DNA of 64,000 bases from Roseomonas sp. (GTDB lineage Bacteria > Pseudomonadota > Alphaproteobacteria > Acetobacterales > Acetobacteraceae): assembly GCA_031180725.1 (NCBI GenBank), contig JAPSLO010000001.1, positions 682,001 through 746,000 of the forward strand. The letters run 5' to 3'. The notes beneath the pieces are model-generated. The model had not been told where the DNA came from, ran no database searches, and saw nothing but the letters and a program-made list of their open reading frames with translations. The position numbers and the translations under genes are program-made. Positions 45,229-53,899 of the stretch are shown in pieces. Positions within the stretch are counted from its first letter, which is position 1. Every line of letters starts with the position of its first letter.

Positions 45229-45705
45229 TTGAGCACGAAAGACAGCCCGGAGCGCGCGGTTTCGGTGCGGCTGGAAAGCCGGGAGCGCCGGATCCTCATC
45301 ATCCAGGCACCCTATTACGAAGAGGTGGTCGGCGGCATGCGCGCCGGCGCGCAGCGCGTGCTGGAGGCGGCGGGCGCGGAGGTGGAGGTGGCCGATGTCG
45401 CCGGTGCCTTCGAGCTGCCGGCGGCGCTGCGCATGGCGCTGGCGGGCGGCTATGCCGGCTTCGTCCTGCTGGGCTGCGTCGTGCGCGGCGAAACAGACCA
45501 CTACACCTTCATCTGCGACGCCACCTTCCAGGGCGTCATGGCCATTACCGCGGAAACCGGCGTGGCGGTCGGATTCGGCCTGCTGACCGTGGACACCCTG
45601 GACCAGGCGATCGCCCGGTCGCGCGACGACCGCATGAACAAGGGCGCCGAGGCGGCGCATGCCATGCTGGGCCAGGTCGCCTTCCGCCGGCGCTTTGCGG
45701 CATGA
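45229..45705 (+). CDS. ribH: 6,7-dimethyl-8-ribityllumazine synthase
   Basis: This 158-residue enzyme joins the RibB product with the pyrimidine intermediate. Motifs include IIQAPYYEEVVGGM, AGAFELPAALRMAL and the catalytic His in GCVVRGETDHYTFIC. A TTG start at 45229 is inferred, with GGAA upstream and only 3 nt after the ribBA stop; no ATG lies at a sensible position. The stop overlaps nusB as ATGA. Confidence 0.93.
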   Translation: MSTKDSPERAVSVRLESRERRILIIQAPYYEEVVGGMRAGAQRVLEAAGAEVEVADVAGAFELPAALRMALAGGYAGFVLLGCVVRGETDHYTFICDATFQGVMAITAETGVAVGFGLLTVDTLDQAIARSRDDRMNKGAEAAHAMLGQVAFRRRFAA

Positions 45706-46208
45706 GCGGCCGCCCGCCCCTGCGCCCGCCCGTTCCTCGGGGCCGCCCGCGTACCGCCGCGCGCGTCGCCGCGGTGCAGGCCCTGTTCCAGTCCGAGCAA
45801 GCCGGCGAGAGCCCGGAAGTCGTCATCGAGCAGTTCGTGCGCCATCGCATGGGCCCGGGCGAGGATGAGGAAAGCTATGGCGAAGGGCGCGTGCCCGATG
45901 CCGATGTGAAGCTTTTCGCCCGGTTGGTGCGCAACACCGCCACTCGTATCGCGGAGATCGACGTCGCCCTGGCCGAGGTGCTGGCGAAGGATTGGCCGCT
46001 GGAGAAGCTCGACCCTGTACTACGCGCCGTGCTGCGCGCCGCGGCGTCAGAGCTGATGACGCCGAACGAGCCGCCGATGCGCGTGGTCATCAACGAATAT
46101 CTGGATGTCGCGCACGGCTTCTTCACCGGCGACGAGCCGAAATTTGCCAATGGCGTGCTCGAAGCCCTGGCCCGACGTTTCCGGGCGGAGGAGTTCGCCG
46201 GCCCGTGA
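45702..46208 (+). CDS. nusB: Transcription antitermination factor NusB
   Basis: The 168-residue all-helical RNA-binding protein acts in rRNA antitermination with NusE. After a Pro/Arg-rich stretch (RPPLRPPVPRGRPRTAAR) the domain begins with VAAVQALFQSEQAGES and ends with VINEYLDVAHGFFTGDEPKFANGVLE, the family signature. It is coupled to ribH by ATGA, and thiL follows after 19 nt. The ribH-nusB-thiL order is widespread. Confidence 0.95.
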   Translation: MSGRPPLRPPVPRGRPRTAARVAAVQALFQSEQAGESPEVVIEQFVRHRMGPGEDEESYGEGRVPDADVKLFARLVRNTATRIAEIDVALAEVLAKDWPLEKLDPVLRAVLRAAASELMTPNEPPMRVVINEYLDVAHGFFTGDEPKFANGVLEALARRFRAEEFAGP

Positions 46209-46227
46209 CCGGCCGGGCGGGGGGACG

Positions 46228-47190
46228 ATGACGCTTCCGCCGGAATTCGCCCTGATCGCCCGCCATTTCCGGCCGCTGGCCGGGGCAGGGGCGCTGGACC
46301 TTACGGATGACGCGGCGCTGCTGGACGCGCCGGTCGGCCGGCAGTTGGTGCTGGCTGCCGATGCCATGGTGGCGGGCGTGCATTTCCTGCCGGACGACCC
46401 GCCGGAGACGATCGGGCGCAAGCTGCTGCGCGTGAACCTCTCGGACCTGGCGGCGATGGGCGCGGCGCCGCTTGGATATCTGATGACCTGCGGCTTCACC
46501 CAGGGCACGCCGGATGCCTGGATCGCTGCCTTCGCCGAGGGGCTCGCGGCAGACCAGGCGGAATTCGGCCTGGCGGTACTGGGCGGCGACACGGTGGCGA
46601 CTCCCGGGCCGGCCAGCTTCTCCCTCACCATCCTGGGCACGGTCGAGCCGGGGCGGGCGCTGCGGCGGGCGGGCGCGCGGCCGGGGGATGACCTCTGGGT
46701 CTCGGGCACCGTGGGCGATGGTGCGCTGGGGCTGCTCGCCCTGACCGGGCGGCTGCCGTCCGACGCCCATCTGACCGAGCGCTACCGGCTGCCACGGCCG
46801 CGGCTGGCGTTGGGGCAGGCGCTGGCGGACTTGGCGCGGGCCTGCATGGATGTCTCCGACGGGTTGGCCCAGGACCTGGGGCACTTGGCGCGCGCCGGCG
46901 GCTGCGCGGCCGAACTCTGGGCGGCGGAGGTGCCACTGTCAGCGTCCGCCCGCCTCGCACTGGCGGCCCAACCCTCCCTGCTGGCGTGCGTGCTCTCGGG
47001 CGGGGACGACTATGAATTGCTCTTCGCGGCTCGTCCCGAAGAAAGACATCGCGTGATCTCTGCATCCCAGGCAACGCAGACCCCCGTGACCCGCATCGGC
47101 CGCTTTCTGGACGGGGACGGGGTGCGGGTGCTGGATGGGCAGGGAACGCCTATCACGCTGCCGCAGTCCGGCTGGAGCCATTTCGCATGA
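46228..47190 (+). CDS. thiL: Thiamine-monophosphate kinase
   Basis: The 320-residue protein phosphorylates thiamine monophosphate to the diphosphate cofactor. Motifs of the AIR-synthase-like fold are visible: DLTDDAALL near 24, MVAGVHFLPDDPPETIGRK, VNLSDLAAMGAAPLGYL, LGGDTVATPG and MDVSDGLAQDLGHL. GGGGGGA precedes the ATG. It closes the rib-nusB run; a change of base character follows. Confidence 0.94.
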   Translation: MTLPPEFALIARHFRPLAGAGALDLTDDAALLDAPVGRQLVLAADAMVAGVHFLPDDPPETIGRKLLRVNLSDLAAMGAAPLGYLMTCGFTQGTPDAWIAAFAEGLAADQAEFGLAVLGGDTVATPGPASFSLTILGTVEPGRALRRAGARPGDDLWVSGTVGDGALGLLALTGRLPSDAHLTERYRLPRPRLALGQALADLARACMDVSDGLAQDLGHLARAGGCAAELWAAEVPLSASARLALAAQPSLLACVLSGGDDYELLFAARPEERHRVISASQATQTPVTRIGRFLDGDGVRVLDGQGTPITLPQSGWSHFA

Positions 47191-47261
47191 CGCCAAAAGA
47201 CCAGCGTACCAGCGGTTAGCACCTTCTAGTGGAAGTCGGCGGTACTAGGGAGCCAAGCCGG

Positions 47262-48449
47262 ATGAGCGGTGAACAAATGCCCCACCAGCGGGGCAACGTC
47301 GCCCGGCTTGCCGTTGCCCAGGCACTCGCGGGGGCTAATTCGACCATCGTCTTTGCTACCGGGGCAGTCGTTGGAAACACGCTCGCCCCTGACAAGGCCC
47401 TCGCGACCTTGCCAATCACGGTGTTCGTCATTGGTACCGCCGCGACCACCCTGCCAATTGGCTCCATCGCGCAGTCGTATGGCCGCCGCGCAGTGTTCAT
47501 GCTCGGCACGGGCTGTGGCGTCCTCACGGGACTGCTCGCCTCGCTCGCGGTGGTGCTCGGGTCTTTCTGGCTGTTCTGCGTCGCGACCTTCTTCGGCGGC
47601 GCCTACATGGCGGTCAGCGCCACGTTCCGCTTCGCCGCCGCCGATGCCGCTCCGCAGGAGCGTCGCGCCCGCGCCCTTTCTCTCGTCATGGCCGGGGGGT
47701 TGTTCGCAGGCGTTATTGGGCCGCAAATCGTCACCCACACCATGTATATCTGGTCGCCCTTTTTGTTCGCGGCGACCTATCTGGCCCAGGCGGCCGTCGC
47801 AGTCCTGGCCTGGCTTGTCCTCTCCGGAGTTCGGCTGCCCGCACCGAAGCGGGGAGAGAGCAGGGGAGGGCGACCACTTCTCTCGGTTGCGCGTCAGCCG
47901 CGGTTCGTCAGCGCGGTGATGGCTGGCGTGGTGTCGTACCTGATCATGAATTTCCTGATGACTTCCGCGCCCCTCGCCATGCGGCTCTGTGGACTCTCTC
48001 AGGAGGACGCCAATCTCGGACTGCAATGGCACGTCATTGCCATGTATGCGCCGAGCTTCTTCACCGGTCGTCTCGTCTCCCGCTTCGGTGCCCCGGCGGT
48101 CGTGGGTTGCGGCTTGGTTCTGCTGGCGTGTTCAGCGCTCGTGGGGCTCAGCGGCATCACGGTTGCCCAGTTCTGGCTGTCGCTGGTGCTGCTCGGCATC
48201 GGTTGGAATTTCGGGTTCGTCGGCGCGTCTGCGCTCGTCCTCGAATGCCATCGGCCCGAGGAGCGCACCCGCGTTCAGAGCTTCAACGACTTCCTGATCT
48301 TCGGCTTCATGGTGGTCGGCTCGTTCGCCTCGGGTGGACTGCTGAATAGCTATGGCTGGGAGATGGTCTGCTGGGTGTCCCTCCCGCCTCTGGCGTTGGC
48401 AGCCATCACATTGTGGGCCACGGCGGAGCGGCGTGGCGCCCGTGCCTGA
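47262..48449 (+). CDS. Major facilitator superfamily transporter
   Basis: This 395-residue protein has about 11-12 predicted membrane helices. The cytoplasmic loop between helices 2 and 3 reads GSIAQSYGRRAVFMLG, the MFS motif A. The substrate is unknown; distant similarity is to drug/proton antiporters. GGGAG lies 8 nt before ATG 47262. Codon choice includes more T- and A-ending codons than the rib genes (for example GCTAATTCGACC near 47334), hinting at a different origin. It stands alone. Confidence 0.85.
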   Translation: MSGEQMPHQRGNVARLAVAQALAGANSTIVFATGAVVGNTLAPDKALATLPITVFVIGTAATTLPIGSIAQSYGRRAVFMLGTGCGVLTGLLASLAVVLGSFWLFCVATFFGGAYMAVSATFRFAAADAAPQERRARALSLVMAGGLFAGVIGPQIVTHTMYIWSPFLFAATYLAQAAVAVLAWLVLSGVRLPAPKRGESRGGRPLLSVARQPRFVSAVMAGVVSYLIMNFLMTSAPLAMRLCGLSQEDANLGLQWHVIAMYAPSFFTGRLVSRFGAPAVVGCGLVLLACSALVGLSGITVAQFWLSLVLLGIGWNFGFVGASALVLECHRPEERTRVQSFNDFLIFGFMVVGSFASGGLLNSYGWEMVCWVSLPPLALAAITLWATAERRGARA

Positions 48450-48537
48450 CGCGGGTGAGCCGAAGTCGAGGTAGGTCTTAGGTCTACTGAACCGGCCGGT
48501 TTTGCCGACCGCAGGCCGGAACTTGGCAACGCCGGAG

Positions 48538-49020
48538 CTACCCGGCGCGGAGTGCCACGAGCTTCGCGCCCAGCGCCGCGGCCAGGGCGGCCGGCTCCGC
48601 GGCTATCTGCAGGCCGCGGCGGCCGCCGTTCACCAGGATCTCCGCATGCTGCGCGGCGCTGTCGTCCAGGAAGCAGCGCAGGCGCTTCTTCTGTCCGAAG
48701 GGGCTGATGCCGCCGACGACATAGCCGGTGGCGCGCTCGGCCTTCACCGGTGGCGCCATCTCGGCCTTCTTCGCGCTGGCGGCCGCAGCCAGCGCCTTCA
48801 GGCTAAGCCGCGCATCGGAAGGAATGGCGGCGCAGACCAACTCGCCCGTTTCCAGCGCACAGACCAGCGTCTTGAAGACCCGGGAAGGCGGGATGCCGAG
48901 AGACACGGCGGCCTGCATCCCGACGGCCTCGGCATCCGGGTCGTACTCGTATTCCAGCAGGCGGAAGTGGAGGCCGGCGGCTTCGGCGGCTCGCACGGCA
49001 GGGGTGACCTTGGCGCTCAT
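48538..49020 (-). CDS. ybaK: Cys-tRNA(Pro)/Cys-tRNA(Cys) deacylase YbaK
   Basis: This 160-residue trans-editing enzyme removes Cys from mischarged tRNA(Pro). Features are VTPAVRAAEAAGLHFRLLEY, the conserved Lys K50 in RVFKTLV, AAIPSDARLSLKALAAA and GYVVGGISPFGQKKRL. Length is typical. It is divergent from the tandem lipoprotein genes. Confidence 0.93.
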   Translation of the reverse strand: MSAKVTPAVRAAEAAGLHFRLLEYEYDPDAEAVGMQAAVSLGIPPSRVFKTLVCALETGELVCAAIPSDARLSLKALAAAASAKKAEMAPPVKAERATGYVVGGISPFGQKKRLRCFLDDSAAQHAEILVNGGRRGLQIAAEPAALAAALGAKLVALRAG

Positions 49021-49198
49021 TGCGCCATAGTGGCGTGACTTTCCGCGAATGTTGCAAGGCGCGCCACCCCGCTTTCAGTCGCTACGGCCGGAACGCGGCT
49101 AGACCGGGCCGGTCTCGGTTCGAACCGCGGCCGGAAGATGGGTAGGCGTGTCGAGGCGATCCCGATAGCCAGCGCCCTCCTGCCTGGGGGAGTGCGGG

Positions 49199-49747
49199 AT
49201 GGAAGTTCTATTTCGGCGCGACCTGGCCGCGAAGATGCGGCTCGGCGCGGGGCTGGGCTTGGGGCTGGCGGCCTTGGCTCTGTCCGGTTGCGGGCCGCTG
49301 TTGCTGGAAGGGGGATCCGCCGCAGCGGGTATTGGCGGCGCGGTGGCGGCGGATGCCGTCGGCGCCGGGCCACGTGCAACCACCGGCATCGGCCTTGGCG
49401 CCCAGGCCGGCATGCGCTCGGCGGTGCAGTATGCGCAGCGCCGCGCGCATCTCGCCGCCCAGAACAGCATCGCGCGCGCCGCCGGGCCGCTGGAGGTCGG
49501 GCAGGTGGCCCGCTGGTCCATCCGTCACACCGTCGCCATTGAGCCGAACGAGCAGGGTGAAGTGACGGTGGCGCGGAGCTTTGGCGCCGGGCCCATCGCC
49601 TGCAAGGAGATCGTCTTCTCGGTGGAGGAGCGGGAGGACGGGCAGCCACGCCGCGCCTTCTACACGGCCCATATCTGCCGTGACGGAGAGGCGTGGCGCT
49701 GGGCTTCAGCGGAACCCGCCACGGAGCGCTGGGGATCGCTGCAATGA
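49199..49747 (+). CDS. Putative lipoprotein, first of a tandem paralogous pair
   Basis: This 182-residue protein has a lipoprotein signal with lipobox ALSGC (C31). A Gly/Ala-rich segment follows, then a conserved C-terminal domain (about 98-182) containing IACKEIVFSVEE, a late HICRDGEAW and the ending [17 protein letters not shown]. The next gene ends almost identically, so the two are duplicates. Two cysteines in the C-terminal domain could pair in the periplasm. No family was recognised. GGGGAG precedes ATG 49199; ATG 49235 is an alternative that also keeps the signal peptide. Confidence 0.7.
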   Translation: MEVLFRRDLAAKMRLGAGLGLGLAALALSGCGPLLLEGGSAAAGIGGAVAADAVGAGPRATTGIGLGAQAGMRSAVQYAQRRAHLAAQNSIARAAGPLEVGQVARWSIRHTVAIEPNEQGEVTVARSFGAGPIACKEIVFSVEEREDGQPRRAFYTAHICRDGEAWRWASAEPATERWGSLQ

Positions 49748-50241
49748 GGCTGCGCGGCCTGGCCGGCGCAGCGGCGGCCTTGCTGGCGCTCGGCGGCTGC
49801 GCCGGCGCGGCGGATGTGGCTGGTGCCGTCACCGGCACAGCCGCCGCCGTCGCATCGGCCAATCCTGCCGTCGGCGTGGGGCTGGGCGTCGGGGTGCGGG
49901 CGGCCACCACGGCGGGGGTGAGCTATGTCTTCCGCCGCCGCCACCGTCAGGCGCAAGACGAGGTCGCTGCGGTGGTGGGCGGGCTTGCGCCGGGCGAAAG
50001 GCGCCCCTGGCGCATCGCCTACACCATCCCGATCGGCAATGCACACGGCGATGCCATCCTGATCCGCGAGATCCCTAACCCGATTGCGGCCTGCCGGGAG
50101 GCGCTCTTCTCGGTGGTGGAGGAGGAGGGCGCGGAGCGCAGCCAGCAGCAGTGGTTCGTGGTCACCGCCTGCCGCGGCGCGGAAGGGTGGAAATGGGCCT
50201 CTGCCGAACCGGCCACCGGGCGCTGGGGCAGCCTGCAATAG
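49744..50241 (+). CDS. Putative lipoprotein, second of a tandem paralogous pair
   Basis: This 165-residue protein has a signal peptide with lipobox LALGGC (C19), a Gly/Ala/Val-rich segment and a C-terminal domain with [26 protein letters not shown] and the ending [17 protein letters not shown]. It matches the previous protein in layout, in both domain cysteines and in its last 17 residues. The ATGA overlap couples the two genes, so the products may form a complex. The function is unknown. Confidence 0.72.
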   Translation: MRLRGLAGAAAALLALGGCAGAADVAGAVTGTAAAVASANPAVGVGLGVGVRAATTAGVSYVFRRRHRQAQDEVAAVVGGLAPGERRPWRIAYTIPIGNAHGDAILIREIPNPIAACREALFSVVEEEGAERSQQQWFVVTACRGAEGWKWASAEPATGRWGSLQ

Positions 50242-50368
50242 TGCGGATCAGGGCGCCGGCACGGGATGTTCCCGCAGGGGATTGAAGCCCCGCCATCTCG
50301 ACTTGGCCGCGTTCGCCGGGGCAGAGTACGCCCTCGGGCGTCGCACGGATCAAAGAGGAGAATTGGGC

Positions 50369-51487
50369 GTGGAGGAGATGGACGCCGTGGTCGTCGGCGC
50401 CGGCGTGGTGGGCCTGGCGGTGGCCCGTGCCCTGGCGCTGGCCGGACGCGAGGTCCTGGTGCTGGACGCCGCAGAGGGCATCGGGACCGAGACCTCCTCC
50501 CGCAACAGCGAGGTGATCCATGCCGGCATCTACTACCCCGCCGGCAGCCTGATGGCGCGCTGCTGCGTGGAGGGGAAGAAGCGGCTCTATGCCTTCTGCC
50601 GTGAGCATGGCGTGCCCTTCAACAATTGCGGCAAGCTGATCGTCGCGACGAATGAGGAGGAGGCCGGGCGGCTGGACTCCATTCGCCAGCGCGCCGCCGC
50701 CAATGGCGTGGACGACCTCCGCCCGCTGACAGCGGCGGAAGCCCAGGCAATGGAGCCCGAGCTGCGCTGCACCGCGGCGCTGCTTTCGCCCTCCACCGGC
50801 ATCATCGACAGCCACGCCTATATGCTGGCCCTGCAGGGAGAGGCGGAGGCGCATGGCGCGATGTTCGTCTTCCACGCCCCGGTCGAAGGCGGGCGCGTGA
50901 CGGAGGGCGGCATCGAGATCCGCGTGGGCGGCGCAGAGCCGATGGAGCTGCGCTGCCGGCTGCTGGTGAACAGCGCCGGGCTTCACGCGCCGAAGCTGGC
51001 GCGCAGCTTGGTGGGAATGCCGGAGGCGCATGTTCCCACCGCCTATTACGCCAAGGGCAACTACTTCACGCTGACCGGCCGCACGCCCTTCTCGCGGCTG
51101 ATCTATCCGGTGCCGGTGCCGGGCGGGCTCGGCACCCATGTCACCATCGACATGCAGGGCCGGGTGCGCTTCGGGCCCGATGTGGAATGGGTGGAGCGGC
51201 TGGACTACGCCGTGGATCCGCGCCGCGGCGACAGTTTCTATGCCGCGATCCGCCGCTACTGGCCTGGCCTGCCGGATGGCGCATTGGCGCCGGGCTATTC
51301 CGGCATCCGCCCGAAGATCGTGCCGCCGGGCGCGCCCGCGCAGGATTTCGTGGTGCAGGGCGAGGCGGTGCACGGCATCCCCGGCCTGGTGAACCTGTTC
51401 GGCATCGAGAGCCCGGGCCTGACCGCCTCCCTCGCGTTGGCCGACCAGGTGCTGAAAGCCGTGACACCGCGCGCCCTGGCCGCCTGA
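50369..51487 (+). CDS. FAD-dependent oxidoreductase, L-2-hydroxyglutarate oxidase (LhgO)-like
   Basis: The 372-residue protein of the DAO superfamily has the dinucleotide motif [14 protein letters not shown] (10-23) and the LhgO-group sequence [29 protein letters not shown], where the His of HAGIYY is a likely flavin-linkage or active-site residue. It would oxidise 2-hydroxyacids such as L-2-hydroxyglutarate. GAGGAG lies 8 nt before GTG 50369, which is preferred to ATG 50378 (too close to the site) and to the longer upstream frame. Confidence 0.88.
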   Translation: MEEMDAVVVGAGVVGLAVARALALAGREVLVLDAAEGIGTETSSRNSEVIHAGIYYPAGSLMARCCVEGKKRLYAFCREHGVPFNNCGKLIVATNEEEAGRLDSIRQRAAANGVDDLRPLTAAEAQAMEPELRCTAALLSPSTGIIDSHAYMLALQGEAEAHGAMFVFHAPVEGGRVTEGGIEIRVGGAEPMELRCRLLVNSAGLHAPKLARSLVGMPEAHVPTAYYAKGNYFTLTGRTPFSRLIYPVPVPGGLGTHVTIDMQGRVRFGPDVEWVERLDYAVDPRRGDSFYAAIRRYWPGLPDGALAPGYSGIRPKIVPPGAPAQDFVVQGEAVHGIPGLVNLFGIESPGLTASLALADQVLKAVTPRALAA

Positions 51488-51575
51488 GCGCGGCGGCGCA
51501 GCAGGTAGCCGCGCCGCGGCCCTGGACGCCTTCGCGCCGTCGGCGTCATGCTGACCCGCAAGCGTGGAGGACGCC

Positions 51576-52274
51576 ATGGGCATCGAGGTCTGGAGCTGGC
51601 CGACCCCCAACGGCCACAAGGTGCATATCGCGCTGGAAGAGCTTGGCCTGCCCTATACCATCGTGCCGGTGAATATCGGCGCGGGCGAGCAATTCCGGCC
51701 GGAATTCCTGGCCATCACCCCGAACCACCGCATCCCCGCCATCGTCGACACCGATGGGCCGGGCGGGGAGACCATCCGGCTGTTCGAATCCGGCGCCATC
51801 CTGATCTATCTGGCGGAAAAGACTGGCCGGCTGATCCCGGCCGACCCCGCCCAGCGCTACGCCTGCCTGCAATGGCTGATGTTCCAGATGGGCGGCGTCG
51901 GGCCGATGTTCGGCCAGTACAACCATTTCCACAACTACGCGCCGGAGAAGCTGCCCTACGCTATCAACCGCTATGCGCAGGAGGTCCGGCGCCTGTACCG
52001 CGTGCTGGAGAAGCGCCTGGCCGAGAGCGAATACCTGGCCGGGCCGGAATACTCGATCGCTGACATCGCGACCTATCCCTGGACCCGCTTCCCGGAACGC
52101 CGCGGCGTGGACCCGGCGGAACTGCCCGGTGTGCGCCGCTGGCTGGAGGCAGTCGGCACGCGGCCGGCCGTGCAACGTGGCGTGGCGGTGCTGGCGGAGC
52201 GGCAGCGCAAGGGCAGCATCACCGACGCCGAGCGTGAGAATCTGTTCGGCAGCAGACAGTTCGAGGCGAGGTAA
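51576..52274 (+). CDS. Glutathione S-transferase family protein (YfcG/nu-class-like)
   Basis: This 232-residue protein has a thioredoxin-like N-terminal domain with WSWPTPNGHKVHIALEELG and ITPNHRIPAIVD, and a helical C-terminal domain with YSIADIATYPW. TPNGHK resembles the active-site turn of the YfcG/YghU group, which reduces disulfides with glutathione. GGAGG lies 5 nt before ATG 51576. The stop is 7 nt before the VOC-family gene on the same strand, so the two are likely co-transcribed. Confidence 0.9.
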   Translation: MGIEVWSWPTPNGHKVHIALEELGLPYTIVPVNIGAGEQFRPEFLAITPNHRIPAIVDTDGPGGETIRLFESGAILIYLAEKTGRLIPADPAQRYACLQWLMFQMGGVGPMFGQYNHFHNYAPEKLPYAINRYAQEVRRLYRVLEKRLAESEYLAGPEYSIADIATYPWTRFPERRGVDPAELPGVRRWLEAVGTRPAVQRGVAVLAERQRKGSITDAERENLFGSRQFEAR

Positions 52275-52281
52275 CGGCACC

Positions 52282-52926
52282 ATGGCGGAGATCGACCATG
52301 TCGTCGTCGGCGCCCGCACGCTGGACGAAGGCGCCGAGTATGTGGCGGCGCATCTTGGCGTTCGGCCGGGGCCGGGCGGCACCCATGAAGGCTACGGCAC
52401 GCACAACATGCTGCTTGGCTTGGGCCGCGCCTGCTACCTGGAGGTGATCGCGCCTGATCCGGCGCAGCCCGCCCCCCCGCATCCGCGCATGTTCGACCTG
52501 GACGATCCCAGCATGCGGCTGATGCTGGAATCAGGCCCACGGCTGTTGGCCTGGGTGGCGCGGACACCGGTGCTGGATGCTGTGGTCACACGGCTGGGCA
52601 CGCACCAGGCCGGGGCGGTGCGGGCGATGCGGCGCGGCAAGCTGGCCTGGCGCTTCGCCGCGCCGCCGCAGCGGCAGGACATGAGCAACCTGATCCCGGC
52701 GCTGATCCAGTGGGAGGATGGCAAGGGCGCGGCGCCGAGGCTGGCAGACAGCGGCGTGCGGCTCGTCTCGCTGGAAGCCGAGCATCCCGACGTCGACAGC
52801 CTGCGCAATGCCCTGGCCCAGCGTGGGCTGGAGGAGGCGTTGAGGCTGCGCCGCAGCCCCCATCCACGCCTGCTTGCCCGTTTCACTACTGCCGAGGGGC
52901 GTGAGGTAGTGCTGGCCAGCAACTGA
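52282..52926 (+). CDS. VOC/glyoxalase-like domain protein
   Basis: The 214-residue protein resembles the glyoxalase-like (PF13468-type) family: IDHVVVGARTLDEGAEYVAAHLGV and GTHEGYGTHNMLLGLG form the first beta-alpha-beta unit, with potential metal ligands H6 and E61 (YLEVIAPD). The second half is more divergent. The function is unknown, perhaps a lyase or isomerase working with the preceding GST. Confidence 0.82.
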   Translation: MAEIDHVVVGARTLDEGAEYVAAHLGVRPGPGGTHEGYGTHNMLLGLGRACYLEVIAPDPAQPAPPHPRMFDLDDPSMRLMLESGPRLLAWVARTPVLDAVVTRLGTHQAGAVRAMRRGKLAWRFAAPPQRQDMSNLIPALIQWEDGKGAAPRLADSGVRLVSLEAEHPDVDSLRNALAQRGLEEALRLRRSPHPRLLARFTTAEGREVVLASN

Positions 52927-53126
52927 GCGCGCCCCGCGAGTGCAGGGCGGGCCAATGTCGCCGGTCGGAGGCAGGCAGAATTGCGGCTGCTCCGATTTAT
53001 CGGCCCATGGCCGCCCGGTTCACCGGATGGTAGGCTCCGAACCGGCACAGGAGAGACGGCAGGCCCGGTCCATCTGGTCCTGTGCGGATCGGGGAAAGAA
53101 CCAGGATGCCGTTGCGGCTCGCCGCA

Positions 53127-53732
53127 TCACCGTTGAGGCTGATAGCGCCAGACGCTGGCAGGCGGCAGGTTGAGCGGCGTCCAGGCCTCGCGCTTCGCCG
53201 TCAGCCCCAGCTTGCGGTAGGGCAGCGGCGAAGTGATGCAGTAGGTGTACAACAGAAAGCCCTTGCCCGGCGCGACCGCCTCCACGGCGTCCACGAAGCG
53301 CTTCTGCTGTTCCAGCGGCAGAAGCACCAGCGGGATGCCGCAGATGACCGTGCCGACCTTCCCATGCAACTCCCTTGGCAGGGCGCGGGGCAGTTCGAAG
53401 GCATCGCCTTGGATCACATTGACGCCGGGCAGGGCGGTGCGGAGATGGTCCGCCATGTCGCGCACGATCTCCACCACGACCAGGTTCTTCGGCGGCACAC
53501 CCGCGGCCAGGAGGGCGCGGCTGATCACCCCGGTTCCGGCGCCCAACTCCACGACCACCTCATCCTCCGCTCGGCGCACCAGCGCTGCGATGCGGCTGCA
53601 GAGAGCGGGGGAGGAGGGGATCACCGAACCCATCTGCAGCGGGTTCGCCAGCCACCGCTTGAGGAACAAGGTCGTGTTCCGGACATCTGCATGCGTTCGC
53701 GACGAGGATGCATCGGCGGCGATGTCGGACAT
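53127..53732 (-). CDS. PmtA-like phospholipid N-methyltransferase
   Basis: This 201-residue SAM-dependent methyltransferase has motif I VVELGAGTGVISRALL (60-75) and the group-specific N-terminal NTTLFLKRWLANPLQMGSVIPSSPAL. Members methylate phosphatidylethanolamine towards phosphatidylcholine, or resemble KsgA-like rRNA enzymes. AAGGAG precedes ATG 53732, so the longer frame from 53834 is rejected. It is divergent from pleD with a 167-base shared gap. Confidence 0.82.
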   Translation of the reverse strand: MSDIAADASSSRTHADVRNTTLFLKRWLANPLQMGSVIPSSPALCSRIAALVRRAEDEVVVELGAGTGVISRALLAAGVPPKNLVVVEIVRDMADHLRTALPGVNVIQGDAFELPRALPRELHGKVGTVICGIPLVLLPLEQQKRFVDAVEAVAPGKGFLLYTYCITSPLPYRKLGLTAKREAWTPLNLPPASVWRYQPQR

Positions 53733-53899
53733 GAACTGCTCCTTGACAGATTCGTGACATTGTGCATGGGCGAGCACCGGTCCGTCATAGCCCGTGGCCG
53801 CGCCGGTCGCCACATGCGCCGTCGTATTTTGCACTGCCCCATCGCCTGGGACGGGCAGGGCGTTCAGCGCCAGCGGCTCACGCCCTCGCGAGGTGAGGC

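Noticed and set aside
51781-51800. GTTCGAATCC-like tRNA T-arm sequence
   Set aside because: It lies inside the GST coding sequence, with no acceptor or anticodon stem around it.
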